From positions 12,395,928 through 12,459,927 of the forward strand of contig OZ007514.1 in assembly GCA_963931865.1 (NCBI GenBank): 64,000 nt of DNA, read 5' to 3'. The stretch comes from Axinella damicornis (Eukaryota > Porifera > Demospongiae > Axinellida > Axinellidae). Numbering within the stretch: position 1 is the first letter of the stretch; each line of letters begins with the position of its first letter. Shown one piece after another: positions 46,950-57,300 of this stretch. A program made the translations under genes and the position numbers. Under the pieces are notes generated by a model that had not been told where the DNA came from, ran no database searches, and saw nothing but the letters and a program-made list of their open reading frames with translations.

Positions 46950-47110
46950 CACGCAAAAATCTCTCAGAAACAGTATACTTAAAAGCCTTTATAACCACAT
47001 ACCGTTCATCTTCCAGTGTTTCATGACCAACAAGACGATCCTCGCGTTGCGAAAACCCATTGCGAAAGTACCACACCAGGTACTCACAAAATGGGCAAAT
47101 TGTGTTCTGT
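46950..47110. repeat. Interspersed repeat shared with 27.8-28.0 kb
   Basis: The sequence agcctttataaccacataccg and ctcgcgttgcgaaaa is the reverse complement of 27.88-27.96 kb. It lies in the NLR gene 2 leader intron; frames across it are not genes. Confidence 0.6.
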
Positions 47111-47448
47111 CAGGACATGCCGCAATATACATATGCCCGCAGAGCTCAAGCAGCTACATAATTATGGACTCGAACAATGCCCAGTCGACATCTGTTTATA
47201 CTGCAACTCCACAATAGTCTCAGGTAGCTAGAGGCTACGGTACAAGCGAGCAGGGCCTTCAGGGCTTGCAGAGCTAGAGCAATTGAACAGTGAGCATAAT
47301 CAAAATCTTTATCTCAGCTCCACCCTCTCAAACTCACACTAATAGATATGAACTTGCAAGCACGTGGTCAATGTCACATGTACACATGTGGCGCACGCAA
47401 AGCATGCAGATACATATTCCTAGTAGTATGCATGATACAAGCACTCAC

Positions 47449-48321
47449 CAGGCCCTGGGTTGGGTTGAATATCACCAGATATCATCAGCAGCATTTCATT
47501 CACCAAATTGATGCACTCCATCAGCATTATAGTGAAAACCACTGCTTTCAAGGTCGGTTGTTGGTAGAGCTTATCAGCGCAGTGAAAGCAAACAGCTCTT
47601 GCCTGATGGCAGCAACAGAGTAACACATTACAGCATAGCTCATACGCAACACACGACTTGAATGTACCATTCATCTTATACTTCATGCAATTATGTAATT
47701 GCAACTACTTGCCCCCCCTCCCCCCCCCCCCCCCCCCCTCCTTCTCCACCAATAAACAAGAACGATGCATGGCCGAGTCACTTGAACAACCGAAGCGCTA
47801 TAAGCAGGACGTACAATCTATTGAGGCATTGTGCAAAAACTGACTAACTCACCTTTCTTGTTCCATAAGTAACTATGATCCTGATGAGTATTTGGGGGAG
47901 CTTCCGAAGAGGCACTCTGTCATGCCTTCTCTTGATTCGTTTTCGTTGTCCACGAATATGAGCACGATTCACAGTATGACCTGTTGCTGCCAGCCACTCA
48001 TCAATGCCAGAAGGTATCCTAGAGAGACGAATGCAGCAGAATTCGGACGGCTATACTTTATAATGGTTGCACTAGTGGGGTAACCTTGCCATACAGTTGT
48101 GCAGATGGGAGAGGGGTATACAACTCAACTTGATTCTGTGCATACCTGGCTGTCAATAGATAGGGGTAGAAAATGCTGCTCAGATTCCTGGGTGAGTATC
48201 TTTCCTCCTCCTGTCCTGCTGCCCTCACGCCATACTGGAGCACGGCCATCAGAATAGCCAGGCCTTGGAGTAGGACCAACCTCTTCCTCATCTTCAGGTC
48301 CCACACACTGACAGGCTGCAT
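47449..48321 (-). CDS. NLR gene 2, three leader exons ending in a 2A-like motif
   Basis: The exons are 48146-48321 (or from the acceptor at 48315), 47853-48018 (166 nt) and 47449-47602 (154 nt), with the same junction phases (2, 0, 1) as gene 1. Exon 1 reads MRKRLVLLQGLAILMAVLQY, a signal-anchor-like stretch. Exon 2 keeps IDEWLAATGHTVNRAHIRG and the basic RKRIKRRH. Exon 3 ends NEMLLMISGDIQPNPGP, with Q where gene 1 has H. Both middle exons differ from gene 1 by exactly one codon, so the frame has been kept, a sign of selection on protein. The donor gtgagt follows one base after the last Pro codon and matches the DEATH acceptor at 45338. The link is inferred from phase and conserved order. Confidence 0.68.
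47450..47479 (-). other. 2A-like sequence SGDIQPNPGP (gene 2)
   Basis: It fits the 2A core except Q at the usual Glu position. The paralogue has H at the same place, so the acidic residue is absent in both. Cleavage (ribosome skipping) would fall between the last Gly and Pro. Confidence 0.7.
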
Positions 48322-48867
48322 AAATACCAGTCAGTTTGTTAACATTTGAAACCGAAGTTATAGCTGCCTAACAGCACTTTACAACTTGATGGTCAAACAG
48401 ACAGACAATTGATGACATTAGAAAACCAATTTAGCTAATAGCTAGAGGACAGCTATATACCCTAGAGGGATAAAGATCCAAATTCCATTCATTTGTCAAA
48501 ACTGTATATACTCAGTTGTTGGAAGATCCGCACGTTCTACTAGAAGCATTTTGAGTTTCTAAGTGTTGAAGGATTTTATAGTTCTACTCACTTATTTATG
48601 TACTGTCTACTTGTTCATAGATAATTAATGCCTTGCAGTGTAACATGTAGTGCAAACTTGAGGCCAAACATTCTCCACTGTACTTCACACATAGATAAAA
48701 TGAAGATGGATACACTGTGCTCATCGCTGTTCACAGCCTCATCATTCAACCCTTTGCTAGGTGTTCTTTTTATAATTCATTTTTTGTTCAGTCTGTTTGT
48801 TTGTGGAATTCGTTGCCTGGTGACATTGTTAGTAGTAGTAGTATTAGTACCTTTATTACACTCCTGG
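48322..48867. other. Flank 5' of NLR gene 2, no gene recognised
   Basis: Possible promoter side of gene 2. No TATA-like element can be placed with confidence. The phrase gactggtatt(c/t)atgcag just upstream of exon 1 is shared with gene 1 and could be an intron end rather than 5'UTR. Confidence 0.35.
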
Positions 48868-49143
48868 TAGGGGGAAAATTGGTCAGAAACTTTGTGTGCC
48901 TTTCCTAAGAACGGTACTGCCACCGGAAGTCGAGAGAGCACTCGAGCAATGGCGACCAACGGCGAGACAAAAGCGCTCATATCTCCACCACCAAGGTGAG
49001 TTTCAGCACCAACTTTTTACGTTCAGGTCAGTGCATGATAGCGATCACGGTGGTGTAGTCAGAATCTCTGTAGGCCAATCCTAAGTACTCAAACATTAAA
49101 TATTATTTACGCGGCACAATTTTTCCCCTACCAAGCGTGTAAC
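48868..49143 (+). repeat. ATG cassette copy upstream of NLR gene 2
   Basis: It aligns with 46120-46400 over about 270 bases: cctttcctaagaacggtact, caatggcgaccaacggcgag, ccaccaaggtgagtttcagc, then agtactcaaacatta and cggcacaatttttcccctac. This is the longest match between two cassettes and extends well past the donor-like site. Confidence 0.65.
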
Positions 49144-51171
49144 TAGGTTTGGTTCCTGTTGGTTATTTATGTGTCCCCTTACCTGTATTATTGCTCTCCA
49201 TTTTTGTGTGTTTTTTGTCCTTTCTCCTTTTTTTTCCTTTCGAAGTCCCGCTCATTAGCCGCTGGCTATGAGACCGACTGCACTCTCCTTCTTTTGATGG
49301 TCAGTTTCATATACGTGCACGTACATGCAGTTACAATGCCTCCACAACTTTCATTGTACATGCACATTGTATCTTATCAGAGTTTGTACTGTGCAGTGTA
49401 ATTACTACCTTTGAGGTAGTGCAGTGCTACATTCCAAGATCACTGTGACAGCAGCAGCTGCAAGGAAGAGAGAGCGTGAACGTGTATGGTAGTACTTATC
49501 CTTGTACCAGCAAAAGATGCATAGCCAGAGGTGTTCATAGAACGCATACCTCGCGCGGAACATCTAAGGATAGAGTGCAGCTACAATCGATGTGACATCT
49601 CCAGATGCACATCGAACACGTGCTATCATGTATACTGTGTTCATGTATGGCCGTATCCAAGGTGTGGGAGTGACCGCTTGCCGTATCTATACAACAACTT
49701 TCTGCTGAAGAGGTGGGGCCAAATGTTACGAATAATAGGAATTACCTGGAAACAATAGCCGAAACAATAGTCACAATGTCTGTGGAGTATATAAATGGTG
49801 GGATAAGACTGTTTCCTAGCGGTCATCTTGAAGCATGAAGACATTTATCAAGCACCATGCATAGCACAGTGATTTGCTGCATCTAGTCACTGGCCACACT
49901 GAAAGACTCGAGGAAATCGGATGTCATTTGCAATTAAAGATTCTGACTCGTCAAGTCAACATTCCGTCCTGGGGAAAACTTGAATGTTAGCTAGTGCGTG
50001 CCCAGACCCTTCCTTGCTCCCCCAGCGAAGGGTCTGGTTCGGTAGCATTCAAACGTAATATTTAAGTAACAAAGCATTAATAATAATACAGGTTCTCACA
50101 TTGTAAGAGAGTTTGCTATAGGTATGGTGATCACTTCAGTATACTTCCACCAGGATGCAATGGGTCAAGACAATACCAGAGATGCCAACTACTTAGCAAG
50201 TAAATGAGTGAGATATGCTGTGAAAATGCGTGAGATGGTGCTAGAATGCGTGAGGCATGCCACTGTAACAGCTCAAGAGTGTGCACAGCAGTTCATTCCA
50301 GTTGCTTCATTGCTTTTGTCCTTAGCAGAAGGCTCCACCACTCAACATTTTGCAGTTTGGCAAGGTGGTAGCGCCTGTGTTTATCCTCTTCGATGTGGAT
50401 GGACACAGGCTAGGAGTCCATTTGAGTCGCTCGAATTGCGGTCGTCCTTGTCCGTAGGGCACACATCAGCCATACAGCAATACACAGAACTCCGTAATAG
50501 CTAAACACCCACGTCACGTGTTACATATATGCGTGCCATATTCCCAGGCCCCACCCACAAAATAAACCTGGCTACTAATGCGTGAGATTTGCTGCAGTAA
50601 GGTGACAGCATGAGATTGCGGACAAATGTGTGAGTCTCATGCGGCATGTCTGCAATACCGGACTGTCAACATGGGCAATTTGAATTCATTTGTATAACCA
50701 TCCATCAATAAAACCTACTTAGCTAACTGAATTCATGACCTTGAGAATCAGAAGCAAAGCTCTTTTGATGGTTGTCAACTCCCCAGTGCAGCTAATACAG
50801 TATGAAGCAATGCCGAGTACTGTATGTAGCTCTGCCGTTCATGTTATGGAAACCATCGGTGTCTATAGTCTTCATCTTGGATCTAGCTAGCTACATGTAC
50901 GTATATCCCGTTGTCAAAGTGTTACTATGTAAACTCACAGATATGAACACATGTACACTACACCCCATGAGGCATGCGCAGCTACAGTTAACCAGCATAG
51001 TATTCATGTTTCCATCAATCAGGACACTCACCTCAGACCTTTAATACACTGCAGCAGTAGCAGCAGCAGCTGCCCTGGCAGCCATTACTGATCCATACAT
51101 AAGCAGGAAACATTATACAATTACAATCCACAGGTATTCAATAATTAACCTTCAGCCAGGGTGCTGCATAG
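49144..51171. other. Intergenic, few recognisable features
   Basis: It contains the small hairpin at about 50005-50046 (gcccagacccttcc, ggaagggtctgg-like). Repeats of gcgtgaga occur at about 50.2-50.6 kb. No coding region with a recognised domain was found on either strand. Confidence 0.4.
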
Positions 51172-51317
51172 TAGCCTCGTTCCCAGGCCGTCTGCCGCTT
51201 CGAGTCGCATACGTGACCTTTGAACCCCCGTCAGATAAGCTGGCAGCTTATCTGACAAGGGTGCAAAGGTCACGTATGCGACTAAAAACGAAGCGGCAGA
51301 CGGCTGGGAACGAGGTA
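51172..51317. repeat. 146-bp foldback of the CCTCGTTCCCAGGC family
   Basis: The arms of about 65 bp (tagcctcgttcccaggccgt, ctgccgcttc, gtcgcatacgtgacctttg) are almost exact reverse complements around agctggcagct. The ends TAGCCTCG and CGAGGTA match the other family members. Confidence 0.85.
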
Positions 51318-51784
51318 AGGTTGCCATATAAATTACATGGAAGCAGGAATTACTAATACGGAATTCGAACTTCGTCGGAAGCAGGAATTAAAGTACAATT
51401 GTTGGTTATGTAGAATAAGCTTCAAATAACGTTACAGAGGAATGAGGTGGTTTGGCAGGGTGGTTTGGAGCTAGTTACACGACACTGACGACAGTTGGTT
51501 TTCCCCCCACAAGGATAACAAAATGACAGCCAAGCAAAGACGAGCATTGGAAGTGAAACGAGTGCATACAGTAAAGGAGAGGGTCCTGATAATGTACAGA
51601 CTAGCATCCACTTCTGAACTAGCTACTCGGATGAATTTCAACCCAGTCCTGCAGAGAACGGTGATGAAGCTGTATACAGAAGGAGATAGTACATTAAGTA
51701 ATAGTTCGACCGCTTTTCCTTAGTATCAACTGCACATTGCTTGCTTCAACCTCCATAGCTCTACAGGACAACACAATTGGGGTG

Positions 51785-52210
51785 TACAGACTCCCTAGCG
51801 GGACACCTCCACCGGATGACACAGAGCATTGAGAACGCACACGCTGAGTTATAATTAGACGGACAGCCATCCATTAGGATTTTCATCACTGCCAGAACTT
51901 TAATGTCTTGTGCAAGTCCTCTCTGTGTATGCACTAACTCCATTAGAACTCTCCCTCTCAGACTCTGAGACTGTGCAGTGAATTCCTCTTTTCATATACA
52001 ATGTCATGCTACTACACAGAGCTACAATAATTGATTTTCACGGTACTGTAAATTTTAAGTGTTTTTTTTATTTATTAATTTCCACACCACTGCTACACTG
52101 AATGTGGCCTCATATTATAATCTGTTGTATACTGGTCCTGTGATTCTCCAAATAGTACACTGTAGATCACGATTGTATAATAATAACGTTATACAAAATA
52201 GACCAATAAC
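51785..52210 (+). pseudogene. Decayed copy of the Eph-like kinase SAM end and 3'UTR
   Basis: The sequence ctagcgggacacctccac, then gacacagagcattgagaa and gacagccatcca, matches codons 2850-2930 of the SAM exon. The match continues through the 3'UTR (tgcactaactcca, gactctgagactgtgcagtg, caatgtcatgctactacac) to about 52.2 kb, equal to 3.25 kb. Stops and indels interrupt the frame and the first SAM helices are missing. It is a partial duplication, not a gene. An open frame of 66 codons upstream (51523-51723) has no recognised domain. Confidence 0.85.
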
Positions 52211-52383
52211 AGGGGCGGATCCGGGGGGAGTTACAACCGAAGAGTAACAACTGAACTCCCGAATCTTAGAATCCCCAATCTAGCACAAATCATGAAATCC
52301 TTAAGTAGTCCCACACATAGGTGTAATTCACACATTTACGCACACAAGGTGTAAGCACAGTCCAGTCTGTCACACACCTGCAT

Positions 52384-52790
52384 GTCTAGCTATAACAATA
52401 ATGACTGTGTATCACAAGTTTACTGTACATTGACCGGCTTGTTCCATCAGCTGTCTTATTGCATCTGCACTGGAAAGGAAATGTATACGGACCATCAGTC
52501 CCACAGTAGTTTATGCCATGGTTCTGGACTTGCTCCATTGGAGGGCTACAGTAGAATATTGACCCATATTCAATTGTTTGTAGTCCACTGTACATTAGGG
52601 TATATGAATGTCACATGCAAGTATGTGTTTGAACTGCAGGCATTAATATCTCATGTCACAGTAGATATTAATTTACCGGATTGCCTCCTCAACACTTTGA
52701 AAGATCGGGTCGAACGTCGCTTCTTCTGACATTTTGTTGCCACTTAAGCTGATCAAAGGAAGAGAAATCATTCAAATTATGCCCCAGACA
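52384..52790. repeat. Duplicated block (copy C), truncated
   Basis: atcacaagtttactgtacat and the piece near 52.73 kb (gttgccacttaagctgatca) align with 33.95-34.45 kb and partly 7.43-7.57 kb. It sits next to the SAM/3'UTR pseudogene, in the same relative order as the kinase 3' end and copy A. A solo end caggggcggatccgggg (52212) lies between the two. Confidence 0.6.
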
Positions 52791-52984
52791 ACTTAGTAAA
52801 CTCCCCTTACTAGCACTTCTTCACAGCAACAACAAAATGACACAAAAGTTATTGGGGCGAGCATGAGCGAGCCCCACATAGACAAGTTTGCTGTGAATTT
52901 TCGACATAATATTTCTATCGTACATCGTGCCGTATCGCAAATCACTGCGGCTCTTGTCTTGTGCACGCCATGTTGCATGGAAAT

Positions 52985-53625
52985 TTTTGCAACATACAAG
53001 CCACGTTCTCTACTTTTTGCCATTTGTGTGCAAGCCTACAAGCCACGTTGACTACTTTTTGCCATTTGTGTGCAAGCCTACAAGCCACGTTGACTACTTT
53101 TTGCCATTTGTGTGCAAGCCTACAAGCCACGTTGACTACTTTTTGCCATTTGTGTGTACAAGCCACGTTGACTACTTTTTGCCATTTGTGTGTACAAGCC
53201 ACGTCGACTACATTTTGCCATTTGTGTGTACAAGCCACGTTGACAACTTTTTGACATTTGTGTGTACAAGCCACGTTGACTACGTTTTGCCATTTGTGTG
53301 TACAAGCCACGTTGACTACTTTTTGCCATTTGTGTGTACAAGCCACGTTGACTACTTTTTGCCATTTGTGTGTACAAGCCACGTTGACTACTTTTGCCAT
53401 TTGTGTGTACAAGCCACGTCGACTACTTTTTGCCATTTGTGTGCAAGCCTACAAGCCACGTTGACTACTTTTTGCCATTTGTGTGCAAGCCTACAAGCCA
53501 CATTGAATACTTTTTGCCATTTGTGTGTACAAGCCACGTTGACTACTTTTTGCCATTTGTGTGTACAAGCCACGTTCACTACGTTTTGCCATTTGTGTGT
53601 ACAAGCCACGTTGACTACTTGTGTA
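52985..53625. repeat. 36/42-bp tandem array, about 17 units
   Basis: The unit is tacaagccacgttgactact followed by ttttgccatttgtgtg (36 bp). Some units have an extra caagcc (42 bp). Both lengths are multiples of three, so several frames stay open on both strands (up to 235 codons) and give repetitive peptides. There are no unique spacers, so it is not a CRISPR-like array. Confidence 0.95.
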
Positions 53626-54330
53626 AAATCGTGATGGAGTCTACATACCCTGCACGCACCGTGCTGCAGTGCAAGTGTTGAGATGATGTGAGTGTCTGCT
53701 GCATAGTGAGCATGCGCAGTAGACTCAGTAGTTAATAGTAGGTGTGGTCGATAGGCATGGCGATGACAAAAAGGATTTGTAGAGCTCATAGGCTATAATC
53801 AGGAGTTCATAAGCAAAAAAGGCAAGTGTTTCACCATTTTTGACAGTTTGACGCAGGTTATAATTGGCTATGACGCGCAAATTTCGAGATGTGGCAGTTT
53901 TTGTGCCAATGACAGACAGACAGAACCGATCACTTTACCCCTTGCGCATGCGTGCGGGGTAAATATACATGTAGGCTTTTTAAGTATACTTAGCATGTAG
54001 ATGAATAGAAAATGTTGTTCTTTTGATAAGAAGGCATTTCAGTAAGCCAGACCTAAGCAGCAGCTGAACTTCAACCAAGCAGACTCAATCTGGCTATGCA
54101 AGACTATCCCAGAGTCACCACCGACATTGGGGTGTTCATTCTGCAAATCTTCGGGCTCACAAAGTCTCTCACTCGCCCTGAGGGTGCTCGGCAGCAAATG
54201 TCGATCGGAGAGTGCTCAATAGAGGCTAGTTTGTTCTTCCCATAATAATCTACGCATCAAATTAAAGTGTGGCTGGACTATACTAAACCTTGAATGCAAT
54301 ATGATTGTGAAAGAGAGTATATGATCTTAC
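53626..54330. other. Between the tandem array and NLR gene 3
   Basis: A repeat tail with tgacagacagacagaacc, then a small hairpin (taccccttgcgcatgcgtgcggggta) at about 53935-53962, resembles the end at 31.75 kb. The C-terminal exon of NLR gene 3 may lie here but I could not define it. Confidence 0.4.
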
Positions 54331-57300
54331 TCCAGGAGCTGCAGTGAGGTATTTCTTTGCAGCATGTTGGCGAAACTTGCAGCTGAAATGGAAGTGGTGC
54401 TGGAGTTGAAGCTGAGGCTGCAAAGAAAGTTTTCAGTTAATGATTGTAAGCTCAGTATAAATCCAGCAGATATGTCATGTGTCCAGAAAATATCTGTCTG
54501 GCATATCACTATCATAAATTAGGTCAAAGTTACTCACATTGCACGGGAATTTGATTGGACCACTATAAAGTCACCATGCACACATATCTGCTAGAAGCTC
54601 AGAAACCTCAAAATACTAACACTGATGCTATAATCAGTTCCAGGCATTTGTCTTGAATTAGCAAAGTGTTTAGTCCATGAAACGTGTCCAACATTGTCAG
54701 ATGGGGTTTTCTGCACAAGACTAAGATAGTGTAGCACTCAGTGTTGTTTCTCATTATATGGCAAGGTCGGTATACTTATAGCATATCAATTCAATCTAGG
54801 ACAAAGCAGCTGTCTCTACTATTCACATTTTAGGCAATCGCTCAACACTAATTAGGATCAGTGTCTAGTAAGTCATCAGATGTACGTAGAAGGCTGGTTG
54901 TACTTCATCATGCATGCAGGTGACAGAGTTGTTCGGCTCTAGTGGTGTGTCTAGTGTTTCAGCTTCATATCGCAAGGTTGCTCTTCAACTTCAATCCTAA
55001 AAATATAGATGTGCACAGAGATATCCATATACAAGCAGCCTTGCTGGCTTGAGCTATGTAGCTTCCAGATTACATCCGCATGAGTCTGACCCTTCTAAGG
55101 CAGCTGTTGCTTCTCTCATGGAATTCAGTCATGTTAGCATGGTGCATAACAACTTTGCTTGCCAATGGCCATGGGTGAATGTCATTGGGTGAAAGAGGCA
55201 AGAATGGTTGCCTTCTCTTGGTTGGTGGTATTCATCCCAAGCACCCTGGGTGAACAGGTAAGCAAGGGTACTGGTGTAGATGGGGGGGGGTTAATCCGTT
55301 TCAAGGTTTCTACATTATCATTCCACTAATGAATAATGCACTGCATGGGGTTAAATATATAGTACCAGCATAGATGTCTACACAAACTTCATGAGAAATA
55401 CATCTAAGAAACCCTTTGGTTGGTAGTCAACACCCCATTTAAATCTAGTAAAATTTAATTGTTTCACGGATATATTCTACAAATTTGTAGGCACAAGAAG
55501 ACTCATTGCATGTTAAAGTGAAATGTATGCCTCCAGTTTGTGGCCACACTCTAAATTATGAAAATTAAATACTTAATCAAATTGGTAAAGGGTGTCTGGG
55601 TTCGGCCATCTTACATTGTCATCACCCTTACTTATTTAACAACCCTTCTGCTCAGTAGCTCTTTCACACCAATTGCCTGCTGACATTGTGCATGTTTTGT
55701 GGTAGTACATCTGATTCTTAATTTCTTTAATGCAGCTTACTCTAAAGTCCGCAGTGTTATGTTCACTTGTACAGTAGAGTACGTATCAAGCGCCCACCCT
55801 CCTCTTCACGCAAAAGTTACTGCACAGGGTCCAAAAGCAGTGTAGTATGGGCCCACCCATCACAAAAGTTTTGAGCAGCATTTCTTAACCTCTGGGTGAG
55901 GTTGCGCATTCAAAAAGGCCGATTTACAGTGAAGTATGAACTACGGCGTGCTTTCTCTGTCGAACATTTCTTCTCAAGGACTTTGCAAAGACGCGCGATC
56001 ATAGTCTGAGTACGCATCTAGTGCCCACCCCCTGTTCAGCGGAATTCCCAAACCCTGGGCGCTTAATACGTACTCTACGGTAGTACATCAGCAAGTGATG
56101 TTGCTCCGAGATCACAAATAGAGTTCGTTAAAGAAACAAACAGTAACTATACTGTCAGTTGCATGCTTTGTAATATTATGTGTGATTCATTGGAGCTTAC
56201 TCTAAAGTCCGCAGTGTTCTGTTCACTTGTAGTGCAGCAGCAAGTGCAGCTGCTCCAGCATTACCAATGGAGTTCTGTCCCAAACTAAAGAAACATACAT
56301 AGATCTGTTATATCCCGTGGGAAAGGTCAGTACTTGAGTGGAGCCGAGGATGTGCCGAGGGCGAAGCCCGAGGCACTTCCGAGGCGTAATGAAAGCACTT
56401 GTATCATACACACATAGTTATGTAACATACACACATATGTAACTATACACCATCAGAATAATGTGCAAACCTCAGATTCAGTAGCAAGCAACCAAGCCAA
56501 GTTTATAAAGGAAACTGATGTCCCAATTTTCATGATAATGAACTTTCTCACTAGGTTTGTCTGACGCATGGTAGCTAAACTGTACTCACTTTGAGAATGA
56601 AGCCTCATGCCTTGCTTCACTATTACCTCGTGGATAGGAACTCTTTCTTTTCTGGTTGCATTGCAACATGCAAGACACACCCAACTTTGTTGGAAGCTTT
56701 TCGTTTGTCCTCCACTTTTTGGGTAAGCTTGGAGTGCATGCATGATGACACATTTGAAATCGGAATGAGTTTGCGCTTTTGACTGATCTGGCTTCATCAT
56801 TTCACACCACAATGAATGTCCATGCATATACACGTTCACATCACTTGCGTAAAATCCGCCCCACTATGGTAAAGCTCAGAGGAAATGATGGACCATGTAA
56901 CCATTTTGTATTACACATATAATCTTACTCCAGTTCCTGAAGAGATGTGTTCAACTTCAGAGCACTCGCAAGTGCACTGGCTCCAGCATCTGTCATACTT
57001 GTAGCAGCAAGCCTGTACAAAGGGAGGTCTAAGATCCCAGTTACTGTCGCTTTACATATCCTCATAAAGTGCCCACTTACTGCAGCCTGCAACTGACCTC
57101 AGAGTTTCAAGTTTCCACTTCTTTCGCATGTGTCTGGATAGTATGGCTGCTCCTTGATCTGATAGAGGATTGCCACCAAGGCTGAAGTGAGTAAGGCAAG
57201 GTAGTTTTTTAATGGAATCATAATTATTATGGATGATTGGTCATTGTTTCTTAATTATAATCTTATAGCTATATTACAATCCATATTAAAGTCCTATACA

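Noticed and set aside
51523..51723. 66-codon frame next to the SAM pseudogene
   Set aside because: No recognised domain, no homologous partner in the window and no splice context.
52985..53625. CRISPR-like array
   Set aside because: Repeats are directly adjacent without unique spacers, and the DNA is animal.
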